Origin: Paraburkholderia caribensis
Lineage (GTDB): Bacteria > Pseudomonadota > Gammaproteobacteria > Burkholderiales > Burkholderiaceae
Reading direction: 5' to 3'
Length of the DNA stretch: 64,000 bases
Assembly: GCF_002902945.1 (NCBI RefSeq)
Contig: NZ_CP026103.1
Location: 1,736,001 to 1,800,000, forward strand
A program made the position numbers and the translations under genes. The notes under the pieces were generated by a model that was not told where the DNA came from, made no database searches, and was given only the letters and a program-made list of their open reading frames with translations. This document shows positions 49,467-59,464 of this stretch, piece by piece. How positions within the stretch are numbered: position 1 is the first letter of the stretch; every line of letters starts with the position of its first letter.

Positions 49467-50933
49467 TCAGAAAAGCGCGACGGGTGCGTTGCGCACGGCG
49501 TGCGGCACCCACGTGCCGTGGAAGGCATCGCGCAGACGCATCGGTAGCCGGATGCGCGCGATAGGCGGCGCATCGATTTGCGCGGCGTCGAGCACGAGCA
49601 CGGAACCGTTGCCGGCATCGTGATGATCGACGACCACGAGCAAGTAGCCTTCGTCCGTCGCGTCGCCTGCGGGGACGAACTGCGGTTCCTGAAACGTCGT
49701 GTGATTGTCGAGATACAAGGTCTGCAGCGCGCCCGTGCGTGCATCGAGGCGCGCGAGCGTGTTCGCGCCCAGTCCCTGCGGACCTGCCACCAGTTGCGAA
49801 CGCTCAATATCGAGCGCGCCGTAAAACACCGCGCCCGTTGCTTCAAAGGCATGCCGGTCGTCGATGCGCGGAAGCTCGCCCGGCAACGGACTCAGCACGC
49901 GCGACTCGAACGTTTCGCCGTCCGCCGCAAGATTGAAGGTCCAGCGCGTCAGGAACGGCGCCCCCTCTTCAGCATTGAACGGCGCACCCGACACATCGGC
50001 GATGCCTGGAAAAGCGTTGCGTTTCGACACGCATAGATCCACATACACCGTCGTGCCTTCGTTGAAGCCGTTGATCACGTGAAAGACGTTACACGCAGGG
50101 CCCTTGAACCAGCGAATCCCGTCGATACTCCCCTGGCGCGGCACGATGGCTACATACGTCGGCTGGCTCGCGTCCCATTCCCAATGCGCGCCGCCCGCCT
50201 TCATCCGGTCGAGGTCCGCGATGGTCGGACAGACCGGGAACACCACGTAGTCGCGTGTGACCGCGAAGTCGTGCTGGAAACTGGCGAACGGGACCTTGAA
50301 CCAGTCTTCGCGTATCAACGCGCCTTCGGCATTCGCGACGCAGAACGCCACGTCGCGCGACGCAAGTCCGCTCGCTTCGTAGCCGAAGAAGATCCATTCG
50401 CCCGTAACGGGATCGACCTTCGGATGCGCGGTGACCGTCTGGCTACGCAGCGTGTCGCCGAACGTATGGCGGCCATGCGTGGCGAGCGTATCGGCATCGA
50501 TCACATACGGCAGGCTGTCTTCCTTCAACGCGAACAGCTTGCCTGCGTGCCAGAATGCAGTCGTGTTGGCCGTGCCCCGATCAACGCCCTGTACCGATGC
50601 ATCGTCCGTAAAGGGGTTTCGATAGCGGCCGAACAGTGCGTGGCCCACCTTGCGTTCGGCTCGATACTTCTCCGTCTGCACATAGCGCGAACGATAGTCG
50701 ACGCGGCCCTGATAAAAGCGAAACGCGCTCATCATGCCATCGCCGTTCACGTACAGGTCGTCGTCGAACATCGGCGGATGTTGCGGGTCGGGGCCGCATC
50801 GATACCATGTGCCTTCGAGCGCGGGAGGCAACGTGCCTTCGACGTCGAGGTCGCTAAGATCGCACTGCAGACGCGATGGCGCGTTCTGGCCAGTAAATTG
50901 CGGCAAAGAAGGAAAACAGGATTGCTTGCTCAT
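49467..50933 (-). CDS. Carotenoid-oxygenase-family dioxygenase (lignostilbene/isoeugenol-type)
   Basis: 488 residues, one non-heme Fe(II) seven-bladed propeller. The four His ligands can be placed: T-A-H-P-K, Q-H-D-F-A, V-F-H-V-I-N and the C-terminal A-F-H-G-T-W. Such enzymes cut C=C bonds of stilbenoids, isoeugenol or apocarotenoids to two aldehydes. Start at 50933 (M-S-K-Q-S-C) rather than the longer frame. The upstream ALDH on the same strand would oxidise the aldehyde. Isoeugenol or lignostilbene cleavage to vanillin-type products is the most likely use; carotenoid cleavage is the alternative. Confidence 0.88.
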   Translation of the reverse strand: MSKQSCFPSLPQFTGQNAPSRLQCDLSDLDVEGTLPPALEGTWYRCGPDPQHPPMFDDDLYVNGDGMMSAFRFYQGRVDYRSRYVQTEKYRAERKVGHALFGRYRNPFTDDASVQGVDRGTANTTAFWHAGKLFALKEDSLPYVIDADTLATHGRHTFGDTLRSQTVTAHPKVDPVTGEWIFFGYEASGLASRDVAFCVANAEGALIREDWFKVPFASFQHDFAVTRDYVVFPVCPTIADLDRMKAGGAHWEWDASQPTYVAIVPRQGSIDGIRWFKGPACNVFHVINGFNEGTTVYVDLCVSKRNAFPGIADVSGAPFNAEEGAPFLTRWTFNLAADGETFESRVLSPLPGELPRIDDRHAFEATGAVFYGALDIERSQLVAGPQGLGANTLARLDARTGALQTLYLDNHTTFQEPQFVPAGDATDEGYLLVVVDHHDAGNGSVLVLDAAQIDAPPIARIRLPMRLRDAFHGTWVPHAVRNAPVALF

Positions 50934-51010
50934 GGGAATTCCACGTTGCGTTGAGTTCGTTGCTTTTCGGCACGCGCCGCACACTGATTTGCGGGGCGCA
51001 CACACGTTCG

Positions 51011-52480
51011 TCAGAACGGGTAGCAAGGCGGGACGTCCTGAACGGTGACCCACTGCCATTGCGTGAACTCATCCCAGTTCGCGTGCCCGCCATGCCGGCC
51101 ACCGTTGCCCGACGCGCCGCGGCCGCCAAAAGGAATATGGCCTTCGTCGCCGACGGTCTGATCGTTGATGTGCAGGAGCCCCGTCGGAATGCGATTGCCG
51201 ATTGAAAGCGCTCGCGTCACCGACCGGCTCACGATGCCGAGCGACAATCCATATTCGCTGTTGTTACCCAGTTCGACCGCTTCGTCATCGTCGCGGAACG
51301 TGACCACAGACAGCACCGGGCCGAACACTTCATCATCGAATGCGGACGTACCCGGTCGTACATTGGCGAGCACGGTCGGCTCGTAGAATAGCCTGTCGAA
51401 CCTGCCGCCAGCGAGCAGCTCGCATCCCTGTGAAAGGCTCGATTCGACGATCTGATGCACACGATCGCGCTGCCGTTCGTTGATGATCGGACCGAGTTGA
51501 ACGTCGCGACCAGCGGGGTTGCCGACGCGTAGATTCTTCGCCTTTTGCACGAGCTTCTGCGTGAACGCTTCGGCCACGTGCTCATGAACCAGCACAATGC
51601 CCGTCGCCATGCAGATTTGCCCTTGATGCAGATAGCCGCCCCATGCTGCGCACGATGCCGCGAGATCGAGGTCCGCATCGTCCAGCACGATCAAGCGGTT
51701 CTTCCCGCCCAGTTCGAGCGTCACTTTCTTTAGATGGCGGCTCGCCAGTTCACCGACCCGGCGCCCCGCGCCCGTCGATCCCGTGAACGAAATCATCGAA
51801 ACATGGCGGTCTGTCACGACCGCTTCACCGACATCCGCGCCGCCGGGCAGCACATGGAGGCAACCGCGTGGCAATCCCGCCAGTTCGAACAGCCGCGCAA
51901 TCAGGAAGCCGCCCGTGATGGCCGTTTGCGGGTCGGGTTTGAGCAAGACCGCGTTACCCGTGGCGAGCGCGGGTGCGGCTCCGCGAATCGACAGGATCAG
52001 CGGTACGTTGAACGGCGAGATGATGCCTACGACGCCATGCGGCAGACGGCGCGCAAAACTCAGACGCTCGCCATCGCTCGGCAACATGACGCCATGACTT
52101 TGGGTGAGCATCGCGGCTGCCTCATGCAAGACCACGCTGGCACCCTGAATCTGGAACTCGGCGAACGGTGCGATCGCGCCCGTTTCACGTACGATCCAGT
52201 CGATCACTTCGGCTCGAGTCGCTTCAAGGAGCGCGGCCGCGCGCCGAAACACATCCGCACGTTGCAGATACGGCATGGACGCCCACTTGCGCTGCGCCGA
52301 ATGTGCGCTGCGTGCGCTTTCGGCGGCCTGTGCGGGACTAGCCCAGCCGATCGTCGTCAGCGGCTCGCCAGTTGCGGGTTCCACGATGGATTGCGACGAT
52401 GCGCCGTCGACCCAGTCGCCGTTGAAAAACTTGCCCTGCCATTGAGTCGCGTCAAGCAGGCGCACTGTGTGTCCGTCCAT
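51011..52480 (-). CDS. Aldehyde dehydrogenase (benzaldehyde/vanillin-type)
   Basis: 489 residues. Catalytic Cys in G-Q-I-C-M-A, general base Glu in T-L-E-L-G-G-K-N and NAD segment F-T-G-S-T-G-A-G all present. The G-Q-I-C-M context resembles vanillin and salicylaldehyde dehydrogenases. It ends 77 bases before the dioxygenase start on the same strand, so an operon is likely. Start at 52480 with GGAGA upstream; the open frame extends further but has no support. Upstream is an IclR regulator. Confidence 0.92.
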   Translation of the reverse strand: MDGHTVRLLDATQWQGKFFNGDWVDGASSQSIVEPATGEPLTTIGWASPAQAAESARSAHSAQRKWASMPYLQRADVFRRAAALLEATRAEVIDWIVRETGAIAPFAEFQIQGASVVLHEAAAMLTQSHGVMLPSDGERLSFARRLPHGVVGIISPFNVPLILSIRGAAPALATGNAVLLKPDPQTAITGGFLIARLFELAGLPRGCLHVLPGGADVGEAVVTDRHVSMISFTGSTGAGRRVGELASRHLKKVTLELGGKNRLIVLDDADLDLAASCAAWGGYLHQGQICMATGIVLVHEHVAEAFTQKLVQKAKNLRVGNPAGRDVQLGPIINERQRDRVHQIVESSLSQGCELLAGGRFDRLFYEPTVLANVRPGTSAFDDEVFGPVLSVVTFRDDDEAVELGNNSEYGLSLGIVSRSVTRALSIGNRIPTGLLHINDQTVGDEGHIPFGGRGASGNGGRHGGHANWDEFTQWQWVTVQDVPPCYPF

Positions 52481-52657
52481 GTCGTCTCCACGATATGAGT
52501 TGCTGATTCGTGTAGAGAGAGTAGGACGTTCGCGTTCGCGGGTCTTGTCTGCAGAGGCGGTAGCTTGACTGGGGAAGACGTCAGCGCGAGAGGTGCTGCA
52601 CGAAACGCGTTGGCTGACGGCAGGCGGCGACACGTGTACGCGTCGCGCGTTGTGTCG

Positions 52658-53422
52658 TCAGGTCGTGGCAGGCATATCGGCGCCGAGCGACGCTTCGATT
52701 TCCTGCGCGCCGCTCTGTGCGATTGCGGCGAGACGCTGGCAGGCGCGCATCTCGGTCTTGTCGCCGACCACGTAGCTCAGGCTGCCGATCGCACGTTTGT
52801 CCTCATCGAGAATGGGTGCTGCGATGCCGATACAACCCGCGTCGATCTCGGCTTTCGTGATCGCGTATCCCGCTTTGCGGATAGCAGCGAGCGTCGCGCG
52901 AAATTCGTCGAACGTGGCGCCAAGCGCCGCGGCCGCCGCGTCGGAAGCATGCGCTTCGTACAGTGCGCGCAGCCACCTTGCAGGCTGATTCGCGAGAATC
53001 ACCTTCGAGGTCGCGCCCGCAAAGAGCGGCATCGGACGCCCACGCTCATAGCTCACGGGAGGATGAGGCCCGGCCGTGAAGATCTGACGCATGCACAGTA
53101 CGCTCTCGCCGTACGAGCGGCACAACAGCACCGCCGATCCGTCGGGCCCGTACTTGCGCAAATCGTCCATCACGGGCGCGGCGGCCGACAACAGCGGATC
53201 GGTAAGCTGGATCTGCCGGTCGAGCTGGATGATGGCGGGCCCCAGCGCGTAGACGCCCTTGCGCATCGATGCGATCAGCCCGGCGTCCTCGAGTGTGCCG
53301 ATGAAGCGGTACGCGGTGGCGGGTGACACGCACATCGCGGCGCCGATCTCGTCCGCCGTCCACGTCGGCCGCTGCAAGGTGAATAGCTTCAATACGCCGA
53401 AGGCGCGATCCGAAGTCGTCAT
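52658..53422 (-). CDS. IclR-family transcriptional regulator
   Basis: 254 residues with a winged helix (about 5-60; M-C-V-S-P-A-T-A-Y-R-F-I-G-T-L-E) and an effector domain. It precedes ALDH and the dioxygenase on the same strand and is divergent from an AraC gene. Likely a regulator of the aromatic module. It is a different branch from the IclR protein at 3051. Confidence 0.9.
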   Translation of the reverse strand: MTTSDRAFGVLKLFTLQRPTWTADEIGAAMCVSPATAYRFIGTLEDAGLIASMRKGVYALGPAIIQLDRQIQLTDPLLSAAAPVMDDLRKYGPDGSAVLLCRSYGESVLCMRQIFTAGPHPPVSYERGRPMPLFAGATSKVILANQPARWLRALYEAHASDAAAAALGATFDEFRATLAAIRKAGYAITKAEIDAGCIGIAAPILDEDKRAIGSLSYVVGDKTEMRACQRLAAIAQSGAQEIEASLGADMPATT

Positions 53423-53495
53423 GACAGCCTTTCAGTCTCTTACCGCTCGTTGCAATTCAACCCTCATTAGTCTCATTATCGTCGATTTTTAATCT

Positions 53496-53532
53496 ACCCT
53501 ATCAAGCAGAATTCTCATATTTTGATAAGGGT
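53496..53532. promoter_or_regulatory. Imperfect inverted repeat between IclR and AraC genes
   Basis: ACCCTATCAA at 53496-53505 and TTGATAAGGGT at 53522-53532 are near-perfect inverted copies (one base longer on one arm) around an A/T-rich centre, in the 175-base divergent region. A candidate binding site for either regulator. Confidence 0.5.
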
Positions 53533-53597
53533 TTTAGCGCATAGACCTTTGTCACGTCATTTGCGACGATCCTGCGCATATCGAAGGGGTACAGGCT

Positions 53598-54551
53598 ATG
53601 GCTGCAATCCGAAAGGTCACAACGGATTCGAGTGCGGACCCACTGTGTGCCACCCACTGGAAATCCTGGTTGAGCGAGCACGTCGCGCGTGCGCCCAACG
53701 ACGTCGAGTTGCCCGGCATCGAATTCCTGCCCGAACCTTCGACACCGTTCAAAGGGAGCATCGAGGCGGCTGATCTCGGGTCGTTGCCGGTTTGCCGGGT
53801 GTCGATGTCGGCGAGTCAATACTGGCGCAAGCAGTCGGCGATATCCGATGACGCACCGCTCATGGTCGTGATCCAGACGCGAGGCAGCAGTCTGTTCGAG
53901 CAGAGCGGCACGGGCGCCGTACTGTGTCCCGGCGACTGGAGCGTGTTCGACACCGCCCGGCCGTTCAGCGTGAAAACCGCCCGTGAGAGCGAACATATCG
54001 TACTGATGCAGCGTCGTGATCTTGCACCAGCCGACATTCTGTCCGCGTCGCTGGCATCGAAGCGCTATGGGCGTGCGGGTGTGGCGCGGCTCGTGCACGA
54101 GATGGCCGTATCCGCGTTCCGTGAGTGCGAGAAACTGAGCGCGCGCTCGGCGGATGCAACGGCTGATTCGCTCGGACGTCTCGTTGGCCTCGCGATTGAA
54201 GAGTCGGCGGCCGAACAGAAGATCGCGAGCCGCCTCGAGCTGATTACCGACTACATCGACGAGCATCTCGCGGACCCAGCACTCGATGTACGCAGCCTCG
54301 CCCACGCACTCGACTATTCGCCGCGACAGATTCACCGCGTTTTCGGCGAACAGAGCGACATCACAGTGACGGATTACATCTGGAGGGCCCGTCTTGATCG
54401 CTGTGTTCACGCGCTGCGTTCCCCGGACAATGCCCATCTGACGATCACCGACATCGCCTATTCGTGGGGATTCACCAGCTCCGCCCATTTCAGCCGCGCG
54501 TTTCGCGGGGCCTTCGGGGTATCGCCGAGTGCATACCGGAAGAGCCACTAA
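53598..54551 (+). CDS. AraC-family regulator with AraC-binding-like N-domain
   Basis: 317 residues. An N-terminal ligand domain (about 20-190) with the AraC_binding_2-type pattern (S-G-T-G-A-V-L-C-P-G-D-W-S-V-F-D-T), then two HTH motifs (L-D-V-R-S-L-A-H-A-L-D-Y-S-P-R-Q-I-H-R-V-F and I-T-D-I-A-Y-S-W-G-F-T-S-S-A-H-F-S-R-A-F). Relatives such as NphR and FeaR activate aromatic catabolic genes. Divergent from IclR and convergent to an MFS gene, so the aromatic module probably has two regulators. Confidence 0.9.
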   Translation: MAAIRKVTTDSSADPLCATHWKSWLSEHVARAPNDVELPGIEFLPEPSTPFKGSIEAADLGSLPVCRVSMSASQYWRKQSAISDDAPLMVVIQTRGSSLFEQSGTGAVLCPGDWSVFDTARPFSVKTARESEHIVLMQRRDLAPADILSASLASKRYGRAGVARLVHEMAVSAFRECEKLSARSADATADSLGRLVGLAIEESAAEQKIASRLELITDYIDEHLADPALDVRSLAHALDYSPRQIHRVFGEQSDITVTDYIWRARLDRCVHALRSPDNAHLTITDIAYSWGFTSSAHFSRAFRGAFGVSPSAYRKSH

Positions 54552-54572
54552 GCGTTGCCTGGTATTACACGA

Positions 54573-54602
54573 ACGTCCCGGCGGCGCCAGCTACCGGGAC
54601 GT
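54573..54602. terminator. Terminator between convergent AraC and MFS genes
   Basis: ACGTCCCGG and CCGGGACGT form a 9-bp stem with a 12-base loop, followed by CCTTTCATTT. It lies 21 bases after the AraC stop. Confidence 0.65.
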
Positions 54603-54606
54603 CCTT

Positions 54607-55779
54607 TCATTTCGCGGTCGCCACGCGATGCGCGCGCGCCTCCCGGGCTCCCGTCACGTAGACGGACAATACGACGCATAGCAGATAGATCGCGGCGGAC
54701 AGCCAACCCACCGCGCGAAAGTTGCCATCACCGACGACGATCGCAGCAGCTATCGGACCCAGACCCTGCCCCACAAAAACGGCTGCGTTCGATATGCCCG
54801 TGAGGCGCCCTGTCGGGTCGAGTTCAGCCGTCAACGCGAACAGGTACGTGAGTCCGAAAAACCAGGCCGCCATCAACACGAACGCCGCAGCCGTGAACGC
54901 CTCGCTGGTCTGTCCATACACGACGACGAGCGATGCGGCAATCGACCCTCCAAATGCCGCGAGCTGCGCGGTCTTGTGACTGATCCGGCGACCGAGCACG
55001 CCCGCCAGCGCCGCGCCTGCCGCACCCGCGAGAATACCGCCGCCGAGAATCACGCCGATCGCCTGTTGGGACATGCCCAGCATGTGTCCGATGCGTTCCT
55101 GGTAAATCCATAACGCGCCATGTCCGCCGAACAGCAACGCGAACAGCGCGAGAAGTGCGAGCACGCGAGCGTCGAAGCGAGAACCTGACTTGCCTGTCGC
55201 TCGCTGCATGGTGGCTTCCGTCGCATGACGCGGAATGCGGGAGAGTCCCGGCAATGCGATGAGCGCCATGATCACGAACGAGTAGTACACGGCGGCAATA
55301 CCCAGCTTTTGCAACACGACGGGCACGACGCCGACCGTGAACGCGCCCCAGACCAGCAACGCAATATTGATCGCGGCGAACGTCTGGTCCTTTCGTGCTC
55401 GCGCTGCCGTCGTAGCATATACGACCGCTTGCAGCGCGCCGCCTGCCGCACCGGCGATCGCCCGGCTCGCACACATCGCGGAATACACCGTCGATAACGC
55501 ACTGCCGATGCTCGCAACGGCCAGAACGCCCAGCATCGCGAGGCAGAACGTTCGGCGGTCGACGCGGTTCATCGCCAGTGCCGCGGCACCGCACCCCAGC
55601 GCCATCGCGATCAGTTCAAGACCGAACAGCATACCCATCTGTCCAAGCGTAATACCCGTACGGTCAACCAGTGCACCGCCCAGGACAGGCTGCAACTGCA
55701 GCGTGCCTAAGCCCGTCACCATCAGCCAGGCGAGCATGCCCAGCGTTCTTTTGGCATCTACCGCATTGAGAGTTTCCAT
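54607..55779 (-). CDS. MFS transporter
   Basis: 390 residues with about twelve hydrophobic helices. ATG 55779 follows GGAGGAG. It lies 98 bases downstream of the outer-membrane channel gene on the same strand. Together they would carry an aromatic substrate over both membranes for the cleavage module. The loop motif between helices 2 and 3 is degenerate (M-N-R-V-D-R-R-T-F). Confidence 0.85.
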   Translation of the reverse strand: METLNAVDAKRTLGMLAWLMVTGLGTLQLQPVLGGALVDRTGITLGQMGMLFGLELIAMALGCGAAALAMNRVDRRTFCLAMLGVLAVASIGSALSTVYSAMCASRAIAGAAGGALQAVVYATTAARARKDQTFAAINIALLVWGAFTVGVVPVVLQKLGIAAVYYSFVIMALIALPGLSRIPRHATEATMQRATGKSGSRFDARVLALLALFALLFGGHGALWIYQERIGHMLGMSQQAIGVILGGGILAGAAGAALAGVLGRRISHKTAQLAAFGGSIAASLVVVYGQTSEAFTAAAFVLMAAWFFGLTYLFALTAELDPTGRLTGISNAAVFVGQGLGPIAAAIVVGDGNFRAVGWLSAAIYLLCVVLSVYVTGAREARAHRVATAK

Positions 55780-55877
55780 TGTCTCCTCCAGTTGAACGGG
55801 CGACAGCCATCATGTGACTGAGCGCCACTGTTAGTGGTTTTGCCGCGCAGCGATCACGCAGTTGCCCTCGTGCGCCG

Positions 55878-56876
55878 TCAGAACGAAGTCGCGATTTGCG
55901 CCTGCAGAATGAAGTTGTTCTTCAGACGGTTGCGTACGGCCGTCTCGGTATAGGCGTTCACCCATAGCGCGCGCGTCTTGCTCAGTTGCCAGAAGATGCC
56001 AGGGCCGATGCCCAGCACCTGCTCGCGCGAATCGCTCATCGCGGAGCCGTTGACCTTGTCATCCGTGAACTGGCGGAAGAAGTAGCCATTGATGCCCGCG
56101 TGAATCGACGACGTAATCTGATACGACGCAGTGAAGTTGATCCAAGCCGCCTGCCCTGCCTGCGTCGTGTCGACCGGCATACCCTGGAACGCGGTCGGGC
56201 TGCTCGACGCGGGGTCATGATTTTTGAAGTTGTATAGATATTGGAGGCGCCAGCTGACTTCCGTTTTAGGCGTCGGGAAAATCGACGCAGCCCAGTAAGG
56301 GTTCAGCGAGAAGTAACCCGAACTCTGGTTCAGATCCGCGTTGTGCTTGTATTGCCCGGTTGGCGCGATGACGTCCACTTCGAAGCGCTGCACGAACACC
56401 GGCCTGCCGCCTTCACCGATCACGGGTGCCATCTGCAGTTGCGGACCGAAGGTCAGATCGCCGAGCGCAGTACCGTTGCCGACCAGCGATGCACCCGGCT
56501 GGTCGGTCCTTCCGCGCAACCAGATGATCGGCAAAATCGCGTTGACACCCAGCGTGCCGCCCAGAAAGTGATAAGGCGACGTGTACGACACGTGATGAAC
56601 CATCGAGAACGTATCGACGCGAGGATTGCGGAACGCAGAAACATCGTTTCCGCTGTTATCCTTGATCGACGTACCGCTCGTGTAGCGCAGCACACCGAGA
56701 TAGGAAAAGCCCGGCGGCCCGGAGAAGCCATCGTAGAAGCTGGTGATGCCGAGATTGATGCCCTGCGGCTCGCTGACGCTTGGGGTCGCCTGAGCGACGG
56801 CAGCCGTCGAAGCGGTGGCAGCCGCGCACAGGATCGCCATCGAGGCGACGGATTGTCTCCCTTTGCAGCGTGACAT
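55878..56876 (-). CDS. Outer-membrane channel, MetA/SphA-like (phenol-degradation-type)
   Basis: 332 residues. Signal peptide (about 1-30, A-T-A-S-T-A-A-V-A-Q-A) then a beta-barrel of the MetA-pathway/SphA type (PF13557), recognised by alternating strands, G-T-L-G-V-N-A-I-L-P and final F-I-L-Q-A-Q-I-A-T-S-F ending in Phe. Such porins are encoded with aromatic and terpenoid degradation genes. ATG 56876 follows AAGGAG. It is the first gene of a likely two-gene unit with the MFS. Confidence 0.83.
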   Translation of the reverse strand: MSRCKGRQSVASMAILCAAATASTAAVAQATPSVSEPQGINLGITSFYDGFSGPPGFSYLGVLRYTSGTSIKDNSGNDVSAFRNPRVDTFSMVHHVSYTSPYHFLGGTLGVNAILPIIWLRGRTDQPGASLVGNGTALGDLTFGPQLQMAPVIGEGGRPVFVQRFEVDVIAPTGQYKHNADLNQSSGYFSLNPYWAASIFPTPKTEVSWRLQYLYNFKNHDPASSSPTAFQGMPVDTTQAGQAAWINFTASYQITSSIHAGINGYFFRQFTDDKVNGSAMSDSREQVLGIGPGIFWQLSKTRALWVNAYTETAVRNRLKNNFILQAQIATSF

Positions 56877-57578
56877 TGCTGTGTCTCCTTGAACTCTTAT
56901 AGTCATGTCAAGCCGCCTTATGCGGCCTTGTGTGAAGAGTAAGGAGCGGCTGGGCCGAGGTCTTTTCCGGCAAGGACAACGAGTTGACTGTGCGTGCCGG
57001 CTGCCTCTATGAGAAGCGGATAGACGGCAGTGCTGTTCCGCGTAAGGTCCGGTCGGCCTGATCACACTCGGCGGGCAGTGCCGGGTCGACTGATCTCCGC
57101 CGTAGTCACGCCAGACGTATCGAGGGCGAAAGTCGGGCGCCGTCGTTGGAGAGAAAGTCCGAGTTGCGCTCTTGCGGGCGCCGCTCGACAGGTGCCCGTC
57201 ATCCTCGTGCCGTCACGTGTTTTATCCACAGCAGGCGACCACCCCCTTCTTTCGTCGTCGTTGCGAAAGCGGTACATCAATCTCGTACGGTTTCGGCATC
57301 GACCAAAGCGAATCAGCGGTCGTTGCGGAGCGCCGGGCCGTCCGCCATTGGACGCTGAGTTGCCAGTCAGATCTCGCGGCGCATGTGATAGTGCTCTCGG
57401 CCACAAGGCGACCGCATTCGATCCGAAAGCGGTCGTCGCATTCAGGAAACAACATGCGGTCCTGATCGGTAGATCGCGCTGTGGAACGTCGCCGCCATAT
57501 GACGTGTGCTTTGTCTGGAAAGGCTCGTCGCTTCGCTACACTGGGGATTTTCGCTAACAACCTGCCAGGAGGATGCAC
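56877..57578. other. Long interval upstream of the channel gene
   Basis: Seven hundred bases between two divergent genes (channel and LysR). No frame shows coding character, ribosome-binding site or recognisable domain. Promoters for both genes must lie here. No repeat stands out. Confidence 0.45.
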
Positions 57579-58493
57579 ATGGACCGCATGGTGGCAATGG
57601 AGACGTTCGTAACAGTTGTCGATGCAGGTTCATTTTCTGCCGCTGCACGCCGGTTGAAGCTGGGCCAACCAGCCGTCTCAAAGGCAGTCGCACAGTTGGA
57701 GGAACGCTTGGGCGCGCGTTTGCTCTTGAGATCGACGCGTGGCCTGACGCCCACGGATGCTGGTCAGCGATTCTATGAGCACGCGCTCAGGGCCATCGAC
57801 GAGGCAGAGCAGGCAGAACAGGCCGTGCGGGAGTCATCGGATGGCTTGTCAGGACGACTGCGCATAGGTGCAGCCGTTACCTTCGCCCGGCTGCACGTGT
57901 TGCCGGCACTGAAGTCTTTCCTCGATCAACACCCGAATCTGACCATCGACATCGTGCTTGATGACCGGTCAGTCGATTTGCTCGAAGAAGGGGTTGATGT
58001 CGCATTGCGTATGGGCATGCTGGACGATTCCACCATGACCGCACGTCGCATCTCTACCGGGCGGCGGCTCGTCGTCGGCACGCCGTCGTATTTCGCGGAA
58101 GCCGGACCTCCGCGCACACCTGCCGACCTTGGCCGGCATCAGGCGGTCGTTTACTCCGTGCGAGGCGGCGGTGAATCGTGGCTGTTCAGCCGCGGTGACG
58201 GCTCCGATTCAACCGTGACCTTGTCCGGCCGAATAAGCGTAAACGCAGCCGAAGGCATGCGCACGGCAGTACTGGGGCACATGGGTCTCGCCGTTGCTTC
58301 AGAATGGATGTTCGCCCCCGAACTCGCGAGCGGCACAGTTCAGGCCGTCCTGACCGACTGGACGCTGCCGCCCATCGACCTGTGGGCAGTTTTCCCGTCC
58401 GGCCGCATGGCAACCACGAAAGCGCGTGCCTTCGTCGCGTTTGTCGAGCATCTTCTTAACGGGCGCAAATCCAGCGAGGACTTCACCGCCTAG
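57579..58493 (+). CDS. LysR-family regulator
   Basis: 304 residues. HTH at about 3-60 (M-E-T-F-V-T-V-V-D-A-G-S-F-S-A-A-A-R-R-L-K-L-G-Q-P-A-V-S-K-A-V), effector domain to the end. ATG 57579 lies six bases after AGGAGG; an ATG at 57573 is too close. Same strand as the SDR that follows 203 bases later, so it probably regulates that gene. Confidence 0.92.
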   Translation: MDRMVAMETFVTVVDAGSFSAAARRLKLGQPAVSKAVAQLEERLGARLLLRSTRGLTPTDAGQRFYEHALRAIDEAEQAEQAVRESSDGLSGRLRIGAAVTFARLHVLPALKSFLDQHPNLTIDIVLDDRSVDLLEEGVDVALRMGMLDDSTMTARRISTGRRLVVGTPSYFAEAGPPRTPADLGRHQAVVYSVRGGGESWLFSRGDGSDSTVTLSGRISVNAAEGMRTAVLGHMGLAVASEWMFAPELASGTVQAVLTDWTLPPIDLWAVFPSGRMATTKARAFVAFVEHLLNGRKSSEDFTA

Positions 58494-58696
58494 CCGCTTC
58501 CCACGTGGGCGCCGACTGTCCGGTCTGCCCCTCGCAGCAGGAATAAGAGCTATTCCCGGCCCGCGACTACCGCGCGATGCCACCAGAGCGGACGATACGC
58601 ATCAACCAATGCACGAAAACATTGGTTCCGATGCAGCAGTCCCTTCGGCCGTTCAAGCCGGAGGACCGCTTCGAAACCTACCTGTTGAGGAAAACC

Positions 58697-59464
58697 ATGA
58701 CTCAAGCTCTGAAAGGCAAACTCGCCCTGGTTACCGGTGCTTCGCGCGGAATCGGCGCCGCGATCGCGGCACGTCTTGCGCGCGAAGGCGCGTCGGTCAT
58801 CGTTCACTATGCGTCGAGTTCAGCGCGGGCCGAAGCAGTCGTCAAGGAAATCCGCGATGCTGGCGGCGAGGCCGAAGTTGTGGGCGCCAACCTGTCGCGG
58901 CCGGAAGGCATAAAGAACCTCATTGCGTCGCTGAACGGCGCATTCGGTGGCCGCTTCGAGGGGCGGCTCGACATCCTCGTTAACAACGCGGGCACGGTCG
59001 AGTATGGGCCATTCCTCGATTCTTCGGAAACGTCATACGACACGCACTTCAACCTCAATGTTCGTGCGCCGATCGAACTGGCAAAAGACGCGGCAGCACG
59101 AATGGTCGCGGCCGGCTGGGGACGCATCATCAACGTAGGCTCCGCCTTTGGTGAAGCGGCGCCGCTGCCTGGCGTGACGCTCTACATCGCATCGAAGTTC
59201 GCTCTCAGAGGTTTCACTCGCGGGTTATCACGCGAGCTCGGCAAATACGGCGTAACTGTCAACGCCGTTCAGCCCGGCCCGATCGATACCGAACTTGCTC
59301 CGCAACCCGGCACAGAAGACCACGCGACGATGACAAAGCTCGCCAGCGTGGGTCGTTTCGGCAAACCGGAAGAAATCGCGGCGGCCGTAGCCTACCTCGC
59401 CAGCCCAGAAGCAGGCTACACGACCGGCGAAAGCTTGACCGTCGACGGTGGATGGATTGCCTGA
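58697..59464 (+). CDS. SDR-family oxidoreductase
   Basis: 255 residues with T-G-A-S-R-G-I-G, N-N-A-G, the catalytic Y-I-A-S-K pair and C-terminal V-D-G-G-W. ATG 58697 follows GAGG. It is the likely target of the adjacent LysR gene. Substrate unknown. Confidence 0.92.
   Translation: MTQALKGKLALVTGASRGIGAAIAARLAREGASVIVHYASSSARAEAVVKEIRDAGGEAEVVGANLSRPEGIKNLIASLNGAFGGRFEGRLDILVNNAGTVEYGPFLDSSETSYDTHFNLNVRAPIELAKDAAARMVAAGWGRIINVGSAFGEAAPLPGVTLYIASKFALRGFTRGLSRELGKYGVTVNAVQPGPIDTELAPQPGTEDHATMTKLASVGRFGKPEEIAAAVAYLASPEAGYTTGESLTVDGGWIA

Noticed and set aside
57062..57406. A 114-codon minus-strand frame in the long interval before the LysR gene
   Set aside because: Arg/Thr-rich, no domain and no ribosome-binding site.
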